Of a stretch of DNA of 64,000 nucleotides, positions 34,957 to 45,600 are shown one piece after another. Under the pieces are notes generated by a model. The model ran no database searches, was not told the DNA's origin, and saw only the letters and a list, made by a program, of their open reading frames with translations. This stretch comes from Chitinophaga rhizophila (GTDB lineage: Bacteria; Bacteroidota; Bacteroidia; Chitinophagales; Chitinophagaceae), in NCBI RefSeq assembly GCF_019492185.1, contig NZ_JAICCF010000004.1, positions 744,001 to 808,000 of the forward strand, given 5' to 3'. The position numbers and the translations under genes were made by a program. Every line of letters starts with the position of its first letter. Position 1 is the first letter of the stretch.

Positions 34957-36180
34957 CTAAAATGCCGGCTGACTATTGAGAAACTCCATTTCCCTTTTAC
35001 ATTCGGATGCTGAAAATCCCTTCGCAGTCAATATGTCATGTAGCAGTCGCAGTGCATTATCCTTTGCATCAGTGGTTAACGGCGTATCAGTGTAACTTCC
35101 GCGCATTGTTGTGAGTTGGGACCACGGATCAAACAGCAAATCAGCATTATTATCAATCACGCTGTTCTTTGTTGATGCTGCAATTGCCAAACACCTATCT
35201 ATTAATGCAGCTGTTGTCATACCTCTCCTGCTGTACCTACGCTTCAGTTCTTCCAGATCCTCCTCAGCATCCATAGCGTAGCTTTTGATACCAGGTGATA
35301 CAGATCGAAGCAGATTCTTAAGTACCATTTGCGGCCCGACTTCAATCATCAGATCCACACCGCAGCTGACCAGGTACTCCATACTCTCCTTCCACCTGAC
35401 GGTTTTAATAAACTGTTTCAGTAAAGTACGCTTTACCATATCTCCAGCTTCATACGGCCTTGCAGACACTGTAGCGATTACCGGCCAGTCGAAGCTATGC
35501 ACGGCACACTCATTCAGGGCTACTGACATATCTTCCGCACCTGCGTCCATTATTCTGCAATGAGAAGCATAGTCCGTAAACAGGTAGTTAGTATCTGCAC
35601 CTACCTCTCCGGCAATTTGTAGGAAACGGGCTACACTTTCGCGGGAACCTGCAACTACCTGCTGCCTGAAATGATTATTGATGGTATGATAAACTACATG
35701 CCCTGCAGCGCTACAGTCGGCAACCAGCTGCCGGAAAACCGGGAGATCAATATTCTTAACAGCGGCCATACAACTGCCGGTAGCAGCGCCAATTTCTTTC
35801 AATAACCTTGTTCTGACCTGGACAAGCTTTATCGCTGATTTCAAATCAAAAACGCCTGCACAGGTTAAGGCTGCATATTCACCTACACTATGACCACATC
35901 CAAAGGCTGGATTAACGCCCAATACAGATGTCAGAACTCTATAACAGGCCACACTATAGGTCAATATTGCAAGCTGAGAATAGATCACGTCGTCAAGCAT
36001 CGCCTGTGGTCCCTCCCAGCATAGTTTCTGCAGATCAAAACCGATAATATCTGCAGCTTCTTCAAAAGTGGCAGCGGCTATCGGATATGTTTCACACAAT
36101 GACCTGCCCATTCCAACGTATTGGGTACCTGTTCCGGGAAACAGCAATGCTACTTTTCTGCTAACGTTCATATCCTTCAT
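34957..36180 (-). CDS. Discrete (trans-acting) malonyl-type acyltransferase
   Basis: A 407-residue FabD/PKS-type acyltransferase. It opens with VALLFPGTGTQYVGMGRSL, has the nucleophile in GCGHSVGEYAAL and the catalytic histidine in DYASHCRIMDAG. The last 110 residues after EVGPQMVLKNLLRS are an extra helical tail. Two ATGs (36180 and 36171) fit the domain; a longer frame to 36222 would overlap the upstream NRPS by 26 bases and is not preferred. It lies directly before the KS protein whose internal AT is degenerate, so it most likely loads that protein's carrier with an extender unit. Methylmalonyl or malonyl choice is not certain from the motifs seen. Confidence 0.88.
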   Translation of the reverse strand: MKDMNVSRKVALLFPGTGTQYVGMGRSLCETYPIAAATFEEAADIIGFDLQKLCWEGPQAMLDDVIYSQLAILTYSVACYRVLTSVLGVNPAFGCGHSVGEYAALTCAGVFDLKSAIKLVQVRTRLLKEIGAATGSCMAAVKNIDLPVFRQLVADCSAAGHVVYHTINNHFRQQVVAGSRESVARFLQIAGEVGADTNYLFTDYASHCRIMDAGAEDMSVALNECAVHSFDWPVIATVSARPYEAGDMVKRTLLKQFIKTVRWKESMEYLVSCGVDLMIEVGPQMVLKNLLRSVSPGIKSYAMDAEEDLEELKRRYSRRGMTTAALIDRCLAIAASTKNSVIDNNADLLFDPWSQLTTMRGSYTDTPLTTDAKDNALRLLHDILTAKGFSASECKREMEFLNSQPAF

Positions 36181-36196
36181 ACGCTTGTTAATAGAT

Positions 36197-39100
36197 TTAT
36201 AGTTCAAACTCTTCAAATACATCCGTCGGCGCTGACACTTTCAGGTTCAGCCGCTCGGACAATAATGCACACAGCTGCTGTACTGTACCATACACAAACA
36301 ACTCTCCAATGGATAGCACGCCTGGATAAGCAGCTGACAAAAGTTTAAACAGCCTTATTACTTTAAGTGAGTTACCTCCCAGCTCAAAGAAATTATCCGT
36401 AGTACTGATATTATCTATATGCAGCACTTCTTCCCACATCTTTACTATCGCTGCCTCCAGCTCATTGGCAGGCTGTATTGCCTCTTTACCCTGGTTGCGT
36501 ACAATATGTATATCAGCAGCAGGCAGCCTGCTTCGGTCAAGTTTTCCGCTGGCATTCAGCGGAAAACTATCCATATGAATGAATACAGCCGGTATCATAT
36601 ATGACGGTAGCGATGCAAGCATATGCTGCCTTAGTTCGATATTATCTATTGCAGCAGCTGATACGTAATAGGCAGCTACATATTTGTCACCGTCGGCCGT
36701 CTCCCGCGCGAATACAAAGACTTCAGAGATACTACCAAACTCCAGTAACACTTTCTCTATTTCCCCCAACTCCACGCGATTCCCTCTGATCTGCACCTGA
36801 TCATCGACTCTGCCCAGAAACTTCAGATTACCATCCGGCTGCCACACTCCTATGTCGCCCGTGCGGTATAATGTTTCTCCCGCTGCAAAAGGATGAGGAA
36901 CAAACCTCTCTGCTGTTAGTTCCGGCCTGTTGAGGTACCCTTTTGTAAGACCTACCCCTCCGATATAAATCTCTCCTTTTATGCCTATCGGAGTTAGTTG
37001 CATATGCCTGTCCAGAAGCAGGATAGATCTGTTATACATCGGCCGGCCAATAAGACCAGCAGCGGAAATATCTTCAACTTTATGCCAGGTGGCGGACACA
37101 GTGCTTTCTGTCGGACCATACAGGTTATGTATCGTCATACTCTTCAACCTGGTGATATAGGCCGGCTTCAGTTCTTCCCCTGCACTGATGATATACCGGA
37201 GAGAAGACAACCTATCCGGATAATCATTCAGCTCGTTGATAACGAGTGGCGCGGCGCTGAGGAAAGTCACGCTATACTTCTGTATCAGCTGCAAAAGACC
37301 TTCAATATCAGCGCCACCTTCCCGGCAGATTACCAGTTGCCCTCCTGCACATAAAACAGGAAATATCTCCTCTATTGACGTATCAAAGGCAAGTGACGCC
37401 TGCTGTAGAACCGTATGTGTCCGATCTAAAGGCAGGTAACTGATGATAGAACAGATATAATCTGTCAGCGAAAGATGTGTAATAGGAATACCCTTAGGTT
37501 TGCCGGTAGAACCGGATGTATACATGATATAGGCTGTATCTGCCAGGGATACATCAACCGGCCATTTGTCTGGCACATTTGCTAATCCGACTTCCATGAC
37601 GTCGGAGTATAAGATCACTGGTAAGGAGATATCGTTTATACGCTCCGCAGTATCGGCAATGACAGCTACAACTGCTGCATCATTCAACATATATTTCACC
37701 CTGGTGCCAGGATAGGTAGTATCAACTGGCATATAAACAGCTCCTGCCTTCATAATAGCAAACATGCATACTATTGCTGCAATGGAGCGATCCATGTAAA
37801 TGGCTACCACTTCTCCGGGTTTGATATTAGCTTCATACTTCAGATAGGCTGCCAACCTATCTGACAGATTAACCAGTTCACGATAGGTAATCTCATGATC
37901 TTCCTCAATGAGTGCGATACTTTCGGCTGAAGCCTCCGCCTGATCAGCCAGTAGCTGAAGGACGGTTTTCTCGGGATGTACGACACGTGTATCGTTTATT
38001 GTATGTATCAGCCAATTCTTTTCATCCTGCAACAGATAATCCAGCTGGTAAACAGGACTATCAGGACTAGTTACGATCGCATTTATCAGACTTTCCAGAT
38101 GAGCATGCATTCTGGCAATAACATCCTGCGTGAACAGGGCCGTACGATACTCCACGTTCATAGTCACTCCTTTCTCATCTTCCTGGAAGATGAAAGAAAG
38201 ATCATATTCACTTCTCTCTACTTCATGCCATTCTGCTGTAATGTCTAATTCACTGATACCTGGAAATGTAATCGCTTCTGTATAGTTCTGTAGTACAACC
38301 GATACATTGAATAGCGGCTGTTCCTTACGCCGGAATCCATACTTTTCTTCGATAATATCATCTAATGGAGCCATCTGATAGGCAAATGCTTCCATAGTAA
38401 CCTGCATGTTTGCCTGTAACAGATCGGCAAAGTTCTTCTGTGCATCCACATTCACCACCAGCGGCAATGTATGAACAAACATGCCCGGCGTATCTTCCAG
38501 CTCCTGTAATGGTCTTCCGGCATGAACAGTACCAATAATCATCTGTTCTGCATCACAATACCGATGGAGCAATAAGGCAATGAGTGACAACAACCCGGAG
38601 AACCTTGTCGCCTGTTTACTTTGAATGTACTTGTCCCATGCAGCCATCAGTGCGTCTGTCAATCGGAACTGCGCTGTTCTGCCAGTATGCATGGTCTCCG
38701 GAAGCTGCTGCGCCTGCACTGGCAGATGCAATACGGGTATTTCATCCGGCAGTTGATTTCTCCAGTATCGGGTGGCAGTAGAAAGCTGTTCCTGTAACAG
38801 TATCTGCTCATACCATACGGAGAAGTCCCTATACTGGAAAGCAGGAACAGGTAGCGCCTCACCCTGATATAGCGTAATCAGCGATCTGAGAAGCAAGTGA
38901 ATAGACCATCCATCTGTAATCACGTGATGAATAACAAGACATATTCTGAATGTACGGTCTTCCAGCTGGCAGACATGCATTACGGCCAGCGGACCTTCTT
39001 TCAGATTATACTGTCTGGCGGCAACTTCATTGAAGATAGCAGCACAAACGGCTGTACTATCCTCCGCACTTCTCAGGTCTGTATAATCAAAGGCGGGTTG

Positions 39101-42100
39101 CCAGGTATCACCCGGGTGAATGATCTGTACCACCTTCCCATCAATCAGATCAATATTGGTACGAAGTATTTCATACGTCTCAGAGAGTCTCTGCCAGGCG
39201 TTTTCCAGACGTGTTATGTCGAGATCACCCTTTATCAGGAAAGGAGTTGTAATATTAAAGATATCGCTGCCATCCAGCTCGCATTGCATCCATATGCGCT
39301 TTTGCCCAGGTGTAGCAGGATAGTAATCTGCCCTCCCCGAAGGAACGATAGGTGGCAATACATTACCCGCACTGGCAGCCATATAGTCTGATAATGCCTG
39401 AATAGTAGGGTATTGCCAGATGCTAATCATCGTGAGGTCAAGCTTAAATCGCCTGTTTATTCTGGTCAACAGTCTTGCAAGTGTGATGCTGCTACCAACA
39501 GAGAACAGGTTATCTGTGATCCCCACTGGAGATCCGGGCAATACCTCACGCCAGATGTCCTGCAGCTCATGATCAAGGAGGTTTCTCGCTGCTACCTCCA
39601 TCCCTGCTCGTTCCTGTTGTGCTATGCCTGCGACGAGCTTTTTCTTATCTACCTTACCATTGTTAGTCAACGGTAATACCTCCAGTTGCTGAAACAGCTG
39701 AGGCACCATGAAGCCGGGTAACTTTCCGGCCAGAAATGCCTTCATGTCTGATTCAGACACAGGAGATTCCGCAGTGAAACAAGCAGCCAGACTCTTGCCA
39801 TCCCCACTATCGTATCCTAATACGACAACTCCTGTTATAGCATGATGCTGCCGGATGACATTCTCTACCTCACCACATTCAATACGGAAGCCACGTATCT
39901 TAACCTGCTCATCTATCCGCCCTTTGTATTCGAGGCGACCATCTATTGTCCAGCGGCCGAGATCTCCGGTTTTATACATTTTCCCTCCAACATGGAAGGG
40001 ATTGTCAATAAAACGTTCCCGGGTAATATCGGGACGATTATGGTACCCTTCCGCAACTCCTAACCCTCCTATATAAATCTCACCAATTGCTCCCTCAGGC
40101 AATAGCTGCCTGTTCTTATCCATGATATAGATGTGAGTGTTATCGACCGGGAAACCGATGTTTATGGACAGGGATTGCCAGTCTGTTTTCAGCCATGTGG
40201 AATAGGTGCACGTCTCTGAAGGTCCATATAGATTAAATACATGCTGAATATGTCCACATTGCTCATAGAGGCTCTTGACCAGCTCAGGCTTCAGCTCTTC
40301 TCCCGCGAGGTTCACCACCTTTACCGACGGAGGTATGGCCTTTTCTGCCAGCAGATGCCGGATAGCAGAAGGTACTGTGTTTATTATGGTAACTTCCGGT
40401 CGGCTACCGGCGGTAAGCAGTGACAGTGCATTCTTTACCAGCACTACCTGATGCCCACAGCTAAGAGGAAAGAATATCTCATATACAGAAAGATCAAAAC
40501 ATATGGATGTACAAGCCAGCATACGCTCTCGCTCACCCGTATCAAACGTCCTGCGAGCCCAGGATAACAGATTGAACACGTTTTCGTGCCGGATGCTGAC
40601 GCCTTTAGGCACTCCACTTGAACCAGAGGTGTAAATGATATAGGCCGTCTGCTCAACAGCTACCTGTGGCAGCCATGGTATAGCCATATCTGCGGAGATA
40701 GGCCCTCCACTCTCTTCCAGTATGATCCTGTTGCCCGTAAAAGCATCCAGCTCGCCGGCTAATGCTTTTTCTGTTAACAGGAAGCGCGCCTGACTATCCG
40801 CTAAATAATACAGGTTCCGCTGCTGAGGGTACTCTGGATCTAATGGGACGTATGCTCCCCCAGCCTTCAATATGCCCAACATGCCGACAACCATATCAAT
40901 GGATCTGCTGGTATAAATACCTACCAGCTCTCCGCATTGCAGGCCTTTCCGGAGCAGATGCGCAGCCAAGTCTGTTGACCTGCTAACAAGTTCCCGATAG
41001 CTGATTGACTGATTGTCACAGGAAAGCGCTATCAGATCAGGTGTAACAGCCGCCTGCTGATCAATAAGTGAACCGATACTAATGGCTTCGGGTGCGCTCT
41101 TAATTGCCGGATTCAATACATACAGCAGCCTGTCCAATTCAGACGTTTCCAGGAAGGAGACCCTACTTATCGCAACGTCTGTATTTACTGTGAGCATTCG
41201 CATCAGAGACACAAAATGGTCCAGCAGTTTGTGTATTGTCTCTTCCAGGAATACGTTCCTATTATACTCTATACCGATCTCCAGGGTATCCTGCTTTTCT
41301 ACAAAGACAAAAGACAGGTCAAACTTACTGGTAGTCACCGGCAATGGATATGTTGTAACCTCCAGGCCTTCTATAATTGGAAGTTGTTCATAAAAGTCAC
41401 GGTCTTGCTGGTATACAACCATTACATTAAACAGCGGACTGTTTCCGTCCGATTGTGCAAGCAGCCGGTTAAGGGGGTAAAACTGATTATCATACGCATC
41501 AGTAATGCTTTCCTTTACTGACAATAGTAACTCCCGGAAAGTCACCGTATCATTAAGCGTGGTACTGATGGGCAATGTATTAGCGAATAGCCCTATTATG
41601 TCATGTAAGTCTGCATGTACGCGCGCTGCTGCAGGAGCGCCAAGCACCAATCTTTCCTCTCCCGTATATCTGTATAACAATGTATTGAGTACGGCGAATA
41701 ACCCCATGAAAGTGCTCACCTTCATATCGGCGCAGAGCGATCTGAAATCATGAAGGTCTCTAGCAGGAACTGTTGCCACCTTTATACTGCCACTATAGCT
41801 TTTTAAGCCCACAGGCATTATATCATAGGGTAATGGCAAGAGGCTCGTAATATCGGATAGCTGCTGCTGCCAATATGCCTGCTGCCTGATTCCGTCCGGA
41901 GAAGCCAGTACTGATTGTTGCCACGACACAAAATCTCCATACCGTATGGCGTTATCCGGAAGCACAATATCTCTTCCTGCCAGAAGCGCATTATATCGCT
42001 CCAGTAATTCCTTTGTAAAAATCCCCAATGACCAGCCATCACTGATCAAATGATGCGTATTCAGGAAATAGATATTCCTGTCATCAGACAGTTGTACGAT

Positions 42101-42655
42101 TACCACCCGGAAAAGCGGACCATTAAACAGGTCAAACGGCTCATCAGCCAGTTGTGCCAACAAGCTATTGATCTGTTCTTCGGCGTAAGCAGTTCCGTCA
42201 TATACGGTAATTTCACTATTGAATGCCGCAGGTGCATGAACTTTCTGAAAGGGTATGTCCCCTTCGATCACGAACGTAGTACGCAAGCTGTCATGCTTCG
42301 CTACTACAGCATTGATAGCCTGTTGCAATACTGCCACTGAAAAAGCTCCCTTTAGCAGATAAGCTACCGGCATGTTATAGACGCTTATACCATCGCCGCT
42401 TCCCACAACAGGCCACAATGCCAACTGATTCTCTGACAAAGGGACAAGCGCGCCAAGGTCCGCCCGTTCAATCCGGTTGATGGACGCCATGGACTTTATC
42501 CAGGCAATAATATCCTGTTTCGTTGCTCTTACAGCCGTCAGCAGGTCTGATGGTATCACCGTACCTGCAGGCGGAACCAGCTTCAGGGTATCCCCCTCAA
42601 GCGACAGCTGTATTTTCAGCGATTTAAGTCTGGCTAATATGCTGGATATTGTCAT
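36197..42655 (-). CDS. NRPS with two modules: docking, C, A, T, C, A, T
   Basis: A 2152-residue synthetase. Residues 1-55 are a TubC-type docking domain. C1 has HHLISDG (201-207). A1 (525-1010: YIIYTSGSSGVPKG, NLYGPSETCTY, NGKVDKKKL) has the pocket D-L-Y-N-N-A-L-T-Y, closest to codes known for alanine. T1 (1025-1095) has a carrier loop one residue short (FSVGSSI for FFxLGGxSI). C2 has HHVITDG (1243-1249). A2 (1560-2045: YIMYTSGSTGKPKG, NLYGPTESTVS) has the pocket D-T-E-S-I-A-L-V-S; Glu at 239 could suit a basic side chain such as a diamino acid. T2 has the serine at 2096. No epimerase domain. It begins 7 bp after the previous NRPS and is followed by the acyltransferase gene. Confidence 0.93.
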   Translation of the reverse strand: MTISSILARLKSLKIQLSLEGDTLKLVPPAGTVIPSDLLTAVRATKQDIIAWIKSMASINRIERADLGALVPLSENQLALWPVVGSGDGISVYNMPVAYLLKGAFSVAVLQQAINAVVAKHDSLRTTFVIEGDIPFQKVHAPAAFNSEITVYDGTAYAEEQINSLLAQLADEPFDLFNGPLFRVVIVQLSDDRNIYFLNTHHLISDGWSLGIFTKELLERYNALLAGRDIVLPDNAIRYGDFVSWQQSVLASPDGIRQQAYWQQQLSDITSLLPLPYDIMPVGLKSYSGSIKVATVPARDLHDFRSLCADMKVSTFMGLFAVLNTLLYRYTGEERLVLGAPAAARVHADLHDIIGLFANTLPISTTLNDTVTFRELLLSVKESITDAYDNQFYPLNRLLAQSDGNSPLFNVMVVYQQDRDFYEQLPIIEGLEVTTYPLPVTTSKFDLSFVFVEKQDTLEIGIEYNRNVFLEETIHKLLDHFVSLMRMLTVNTDVAISRVSFLETSELDRLLYVLNPAIKSAPEAISIGSLIDQQAAVTPDLIALSCDNQSISYRELVSRSTDLAAHLLRKGLQCGELVGIYTSRSIDMVVGMLGILKAGGAYVPLDPEYPQQRNLYYLADSQARFLLTEKALAGELDAFTGNRIILEESGGPISADMAIPWLPQVAVEQTAYIIYTSGSSGVPKGVSIRHENVFNLLSWARRTFDTGERERMLACTSICFDLSVYEIFFPLSCGHQVVLVKNALSLLTAGSRPEVTIINTVPSAIRHLLAEKAIPPSVKVVNLAGEELKPELVKSLYEQCGHIQHVFNLYGPSETCTYSTWLKTDWQSLSINIGFPVDNTHIYIMDKNRQLLPEGAIGEIYIGGLGVAEGYHNRPDITRERFIDNPFHVGGKMYKTGDLGRWTIDGRLEYKGRIDEQVKIRGFRIECGEVENVIRQHHAITGVVVLGYDSGDGKSLAACFTAESPVSESDMKAFLAGKLPGFMVPQLFQQLEVLPLTNNGKVDKKKLVAGIAQQERAGMEVAARNLLDHELQDIWREVLPGSPVGITDNLFSVGSSITLARLLTRINRRFKLDLTMISIWQYPTIQALSDYMAASAGNVLPPIVPSGRADYYPATPGQKRIWMQCELDGSDIFNITTPFLIKGDLDITRLENAWQRLSETYEILRTNIDLIDGKVVQIIHPGDTWQPAFDYTDLRSAEDSTAVCAAIFNEVAARQYNLKEGPLAVMHVCQLEDRTFRICLVIHHVITDGWSIHLLLRSLITLYQGEALPVPAFQYRDFSVWYEQILLQEQLSTATRYWRNQLPDEIPVLHLPVQAQQLPETMHTGRTAQFRLTDALMAAWDKYIQSKQATRFSGLLSLIALLLHRYCDAEQMIIGTVHAGRPLQELEDTPGMFVHTLPLVVNVDAQKNFADLLQANMQVTMEAFAYQMAPLDDIIEEKYGFRRKEQPLFNVSVVLQNYTEAITFPGISELDITAEWHEVERSEYDLSFIFQEDEKGVTMNVEYRTALFTQDVIARMHAHLESLINAIVTSPDSPVYQLDYLLQDEKNWLIHTINDTRVVHPEKTVLQLLADQAEASAESIALIEEDHEITYRELVNLSDRLAAYLKYEANIKPGEVVAIYMDRSIAAIVCMFAIMKAGAVYMPVDTTYPGTRVKYMLNDAAVVAVIADTAERINDISLPVILYSDVMEVGLANVPDKWPVDVSLADTAYIMYTSGSTGKPKGIPITHLSLTDYICSIISYLPLDRTHTVLQQASLAFDTSIEEIFPVLCAGGQLVICREGGADIEGLLQLIQKYSVTFLSAAPLVINELNDYPDRLSSLRYIISAGEELKPAYITRLKSMTIHNLYGPTESTVSATWHKVEDISAAGLIGRPMYNRSILLLDRHMQLTPIGIKGEIYIGGVGLTKGYLNRPELTAERFVPHPFAAGETLYRTGDIGVWQPDGNLKFLGRVDDQVQIRGNRVELGEIEKVLLEFGSISEVFVFARETADGDKYVAAYYVSAAAIDNIELRQHMLASLPSYMIPAVFIHMDSFPLNASGKLDRSRLPAADIHIVRNQGKEAIQPANELEAAIVKMWEEVLHIDNISTTDNFFELGGNSLKVIRLFKLLSAAYPGVLSIGELFVYGTVQQLCALLSERLNLKVSAPTDVFEEFEL

Positions 42656-42661
42656 TACAGA

Positions 42662-45600
42662 TTAAATATTAATAGCTTCACCACTCATGATTCCTGAATC
42701 GGCAGCATCCTGCTGCATCCATAAAATCACTTCTATCTCCCGGGCCAACAAATGGATTGTCGGATTATAGAATACCTGCTTAAGGTCTAGTTTTACCTGA
42801 CATTGCTTATAGATGGCAGACACCATTCTTGTAGCTTTAAGACTATGCCCACCTATCTCGAAGAAGTTGTCATGTATACCTATAGGCGACCGCTCGAGTA
42901 ATTGCTCCCATATGGCCGTCAGCATCACTTCCTCCTGTGTGGCAGGCGGTACATATTCGGCAACGCTAGCGATATTTGAACTGGTTACCGGCGGCAATGC
43001 CTTTCTGTCAATCTTTCCATTTGCCGTCAACGGTAAAGCATCCATCCTGATGAACACTGCCGGCAACATATACTCCGGCAACGTCTTCCGCAGATCGGCC
43101 AGCAATGGCGCTACTGCAAATGCAGGATCTCCGCTTACAACATATGCGGCAAGAAATGTGTTACCATCTCCATCTTTTGCTGCCACTACTACAGCATTAT
43201 CTACTAATGCATGCGCAGCCATTTTAAATTCTATTTCTCCCAACTCTACCCTATGACCACGTATCTTGACCTGGTTATCTTTTCTGCCGAGATACTCCAT
43301 ATCTCCTGCTTCATTAACATATACCAGGTCGCCCGATTTGTACATCCTTCCGCCCGGATTAAATGGATCCGGCAGGAATCTTTCTGCGTTCAGCTCTTCC
43401 CGGTTATGGTAACCAATAGCCACCCCTTCTCCGCCTACATACAATTCCCCTGGTACACCTACCGGCAGCAACTTCCTGTTTTCATCCAGCACGTAACAAC
43501 TGAGCGTAGGGATCGGAATACCGATATTACTCTTGTCAGCTGCTATCTCTGCGGCTGTTATTTCCTTGATAGTTACATGTACTGTTGTCTCGGTAATACC
43601 ATACATGTTGATGATACGGCATTGGGGATATTGCTGACTGAACACATCAAGCATGGCCGGCTGTAGCGCCTCTCCTCCGAATATGAGATACCTGAGCGAA
43701 GCACATTGAGGTACATTCCCATCTGCCTCGGCTTGCAGCAACTGCCTGAAGGCACTTGGGGTCTGATTCAAAACCGTCACCTTTTCAGCGGTAATCAATG
43801 CTATATATTCAGCAACATTTCTGCTTGTAGATTTCGGAACAATCACCAACCGGCCGCCAAACAGCAACGCACCATACATTTCCCATACAGAGAAATCAAA
43901 CGCATAGGAATGGAACATGGTCCATACATCCTTCTCATTAAAATCAAAAGGAAACGCGTCGTTTTTCAACAGCCTCACTACGTTCCGGTGTGATAAACGG
44001 ACACCCTTAGGATTACCTGTGGTACCCGATGTATAAATCATGTAAATAGCGTCAGCAGGAGATATCGCCTCGTGCAGATTGTCACCCGGGAAACTTGCGT
44101 AATCAGTCTGACAGGTATTTACATACGCTACCAGGCTTGCCGTTGTAACACTTCCATCTGTCAGCACAACTTTCGGTGCAGCATCCGCAAGAATAAAAGC
44201 AATCCTTTCCGACGGTACAGCCGGATCTAATGGCACATATACTGCTCCGAGTTTAATGACAGCCATGATGGCATATATCATCTCCTCAGAACGTTCGTAC
44301 ATCAATCCAACGAGGTCCCCTCTCACTACATTATATCTTTCCTTTAACAGATGCGCAAGCTGGTTGCTCCGCTCACTCAGCTGCTGATAAGTAACCTGCG
44401 TACTGCCGGATGTCAAAGCGATGTTATCGGGCGTCAGGGATACCTGTTGCTCGAACAGGCTCACTACCGTCATTGTGGATGGATAACCGCAATGCAGTCT
44501 GTTGAATTTACTCAGGATGTCACTCACCTCGGCCGCTCCTAACATACTGATGTCTGCAATGGCGGTTTGCGGCTGCTGACACACACACCTGATAATATTC
44601 ATCAGGTGCTGTCCCATCCTTTCTATCTTTCCACTGGTAAATAGGCCGGTGTTATACTCAAGGTCCAGCTGTATGCCTTCCGTAGTCTCCACGAAGGAAA
44701 ATGTCAGATCAAACTTGCAGCTGGTCTCTACAGGTCTGTATACCTCAATATCCAGACCTGGTAACTGGATATGCGACAACACATCCTCTCCCTGCATCAC
44801 TACCATTACATCAAACAATAAAGACCGGTTACGCATACGTTTGACCTGCAGATCCTCTATCAGCAGGTCAAAAGGATATGACTGGTGCTCAAACGCATTG
44901 ATGGTACCCTCTTTCACGCTCTTCAGCAGCGTAGTAAAATTGTCTGCTGCCTCAATTGTATTCCGGAAGCATAATGTATTGACATAACAACCTATCTGGT
45001 CTTCAAGATCCGGATGTATGCGACCTGATACAGGCGATCCTACTAGCAGATCATGCTGGCCTGTATAGCGGTATAACAATACATTGACAGCTGCCATCAC
45101 ACCCATATATACACTTGCACCGTGTTGCTGACAAAGCTGCTGAAACTGAACAGATTCGCCTTTCTCAAGACGGAAAGTTGCAATACGTCCGGAGAAACTT
45201 TGTGTATCAGGTCTTCCGCCATCTACCGGCAACTCAAGTACTGGTAATGTACCAGACAACTGATTTAACCAGAACTCTCTGTGTTGCTGCATGTCAGTCG
45301 TCTGCAACTGTTCCGCTTCCCAGGCAGAAAAGTCCTTGTAATGTATTGTAAGTGGTGCACTATCTACCACGCGCCCTTCCACACTACCCTGGTAGAATGA
45401 CAACAGTTCCCTGATCAGGATACCCATAGACCAGCCGTCACTAATGATATGGTGCATACCAAACAGAAAGGCATGTCTGTTGTCTCCCATTGGAATAATC
45501 GCAGCTTTGATCAGCGGACCACCATCCAGGTCATACTGCTGCCTGGAAAATGAGTGGATTTCTTGCTCCAGCAGGTCGTCTGACAGCATCCTGCGTGTAT

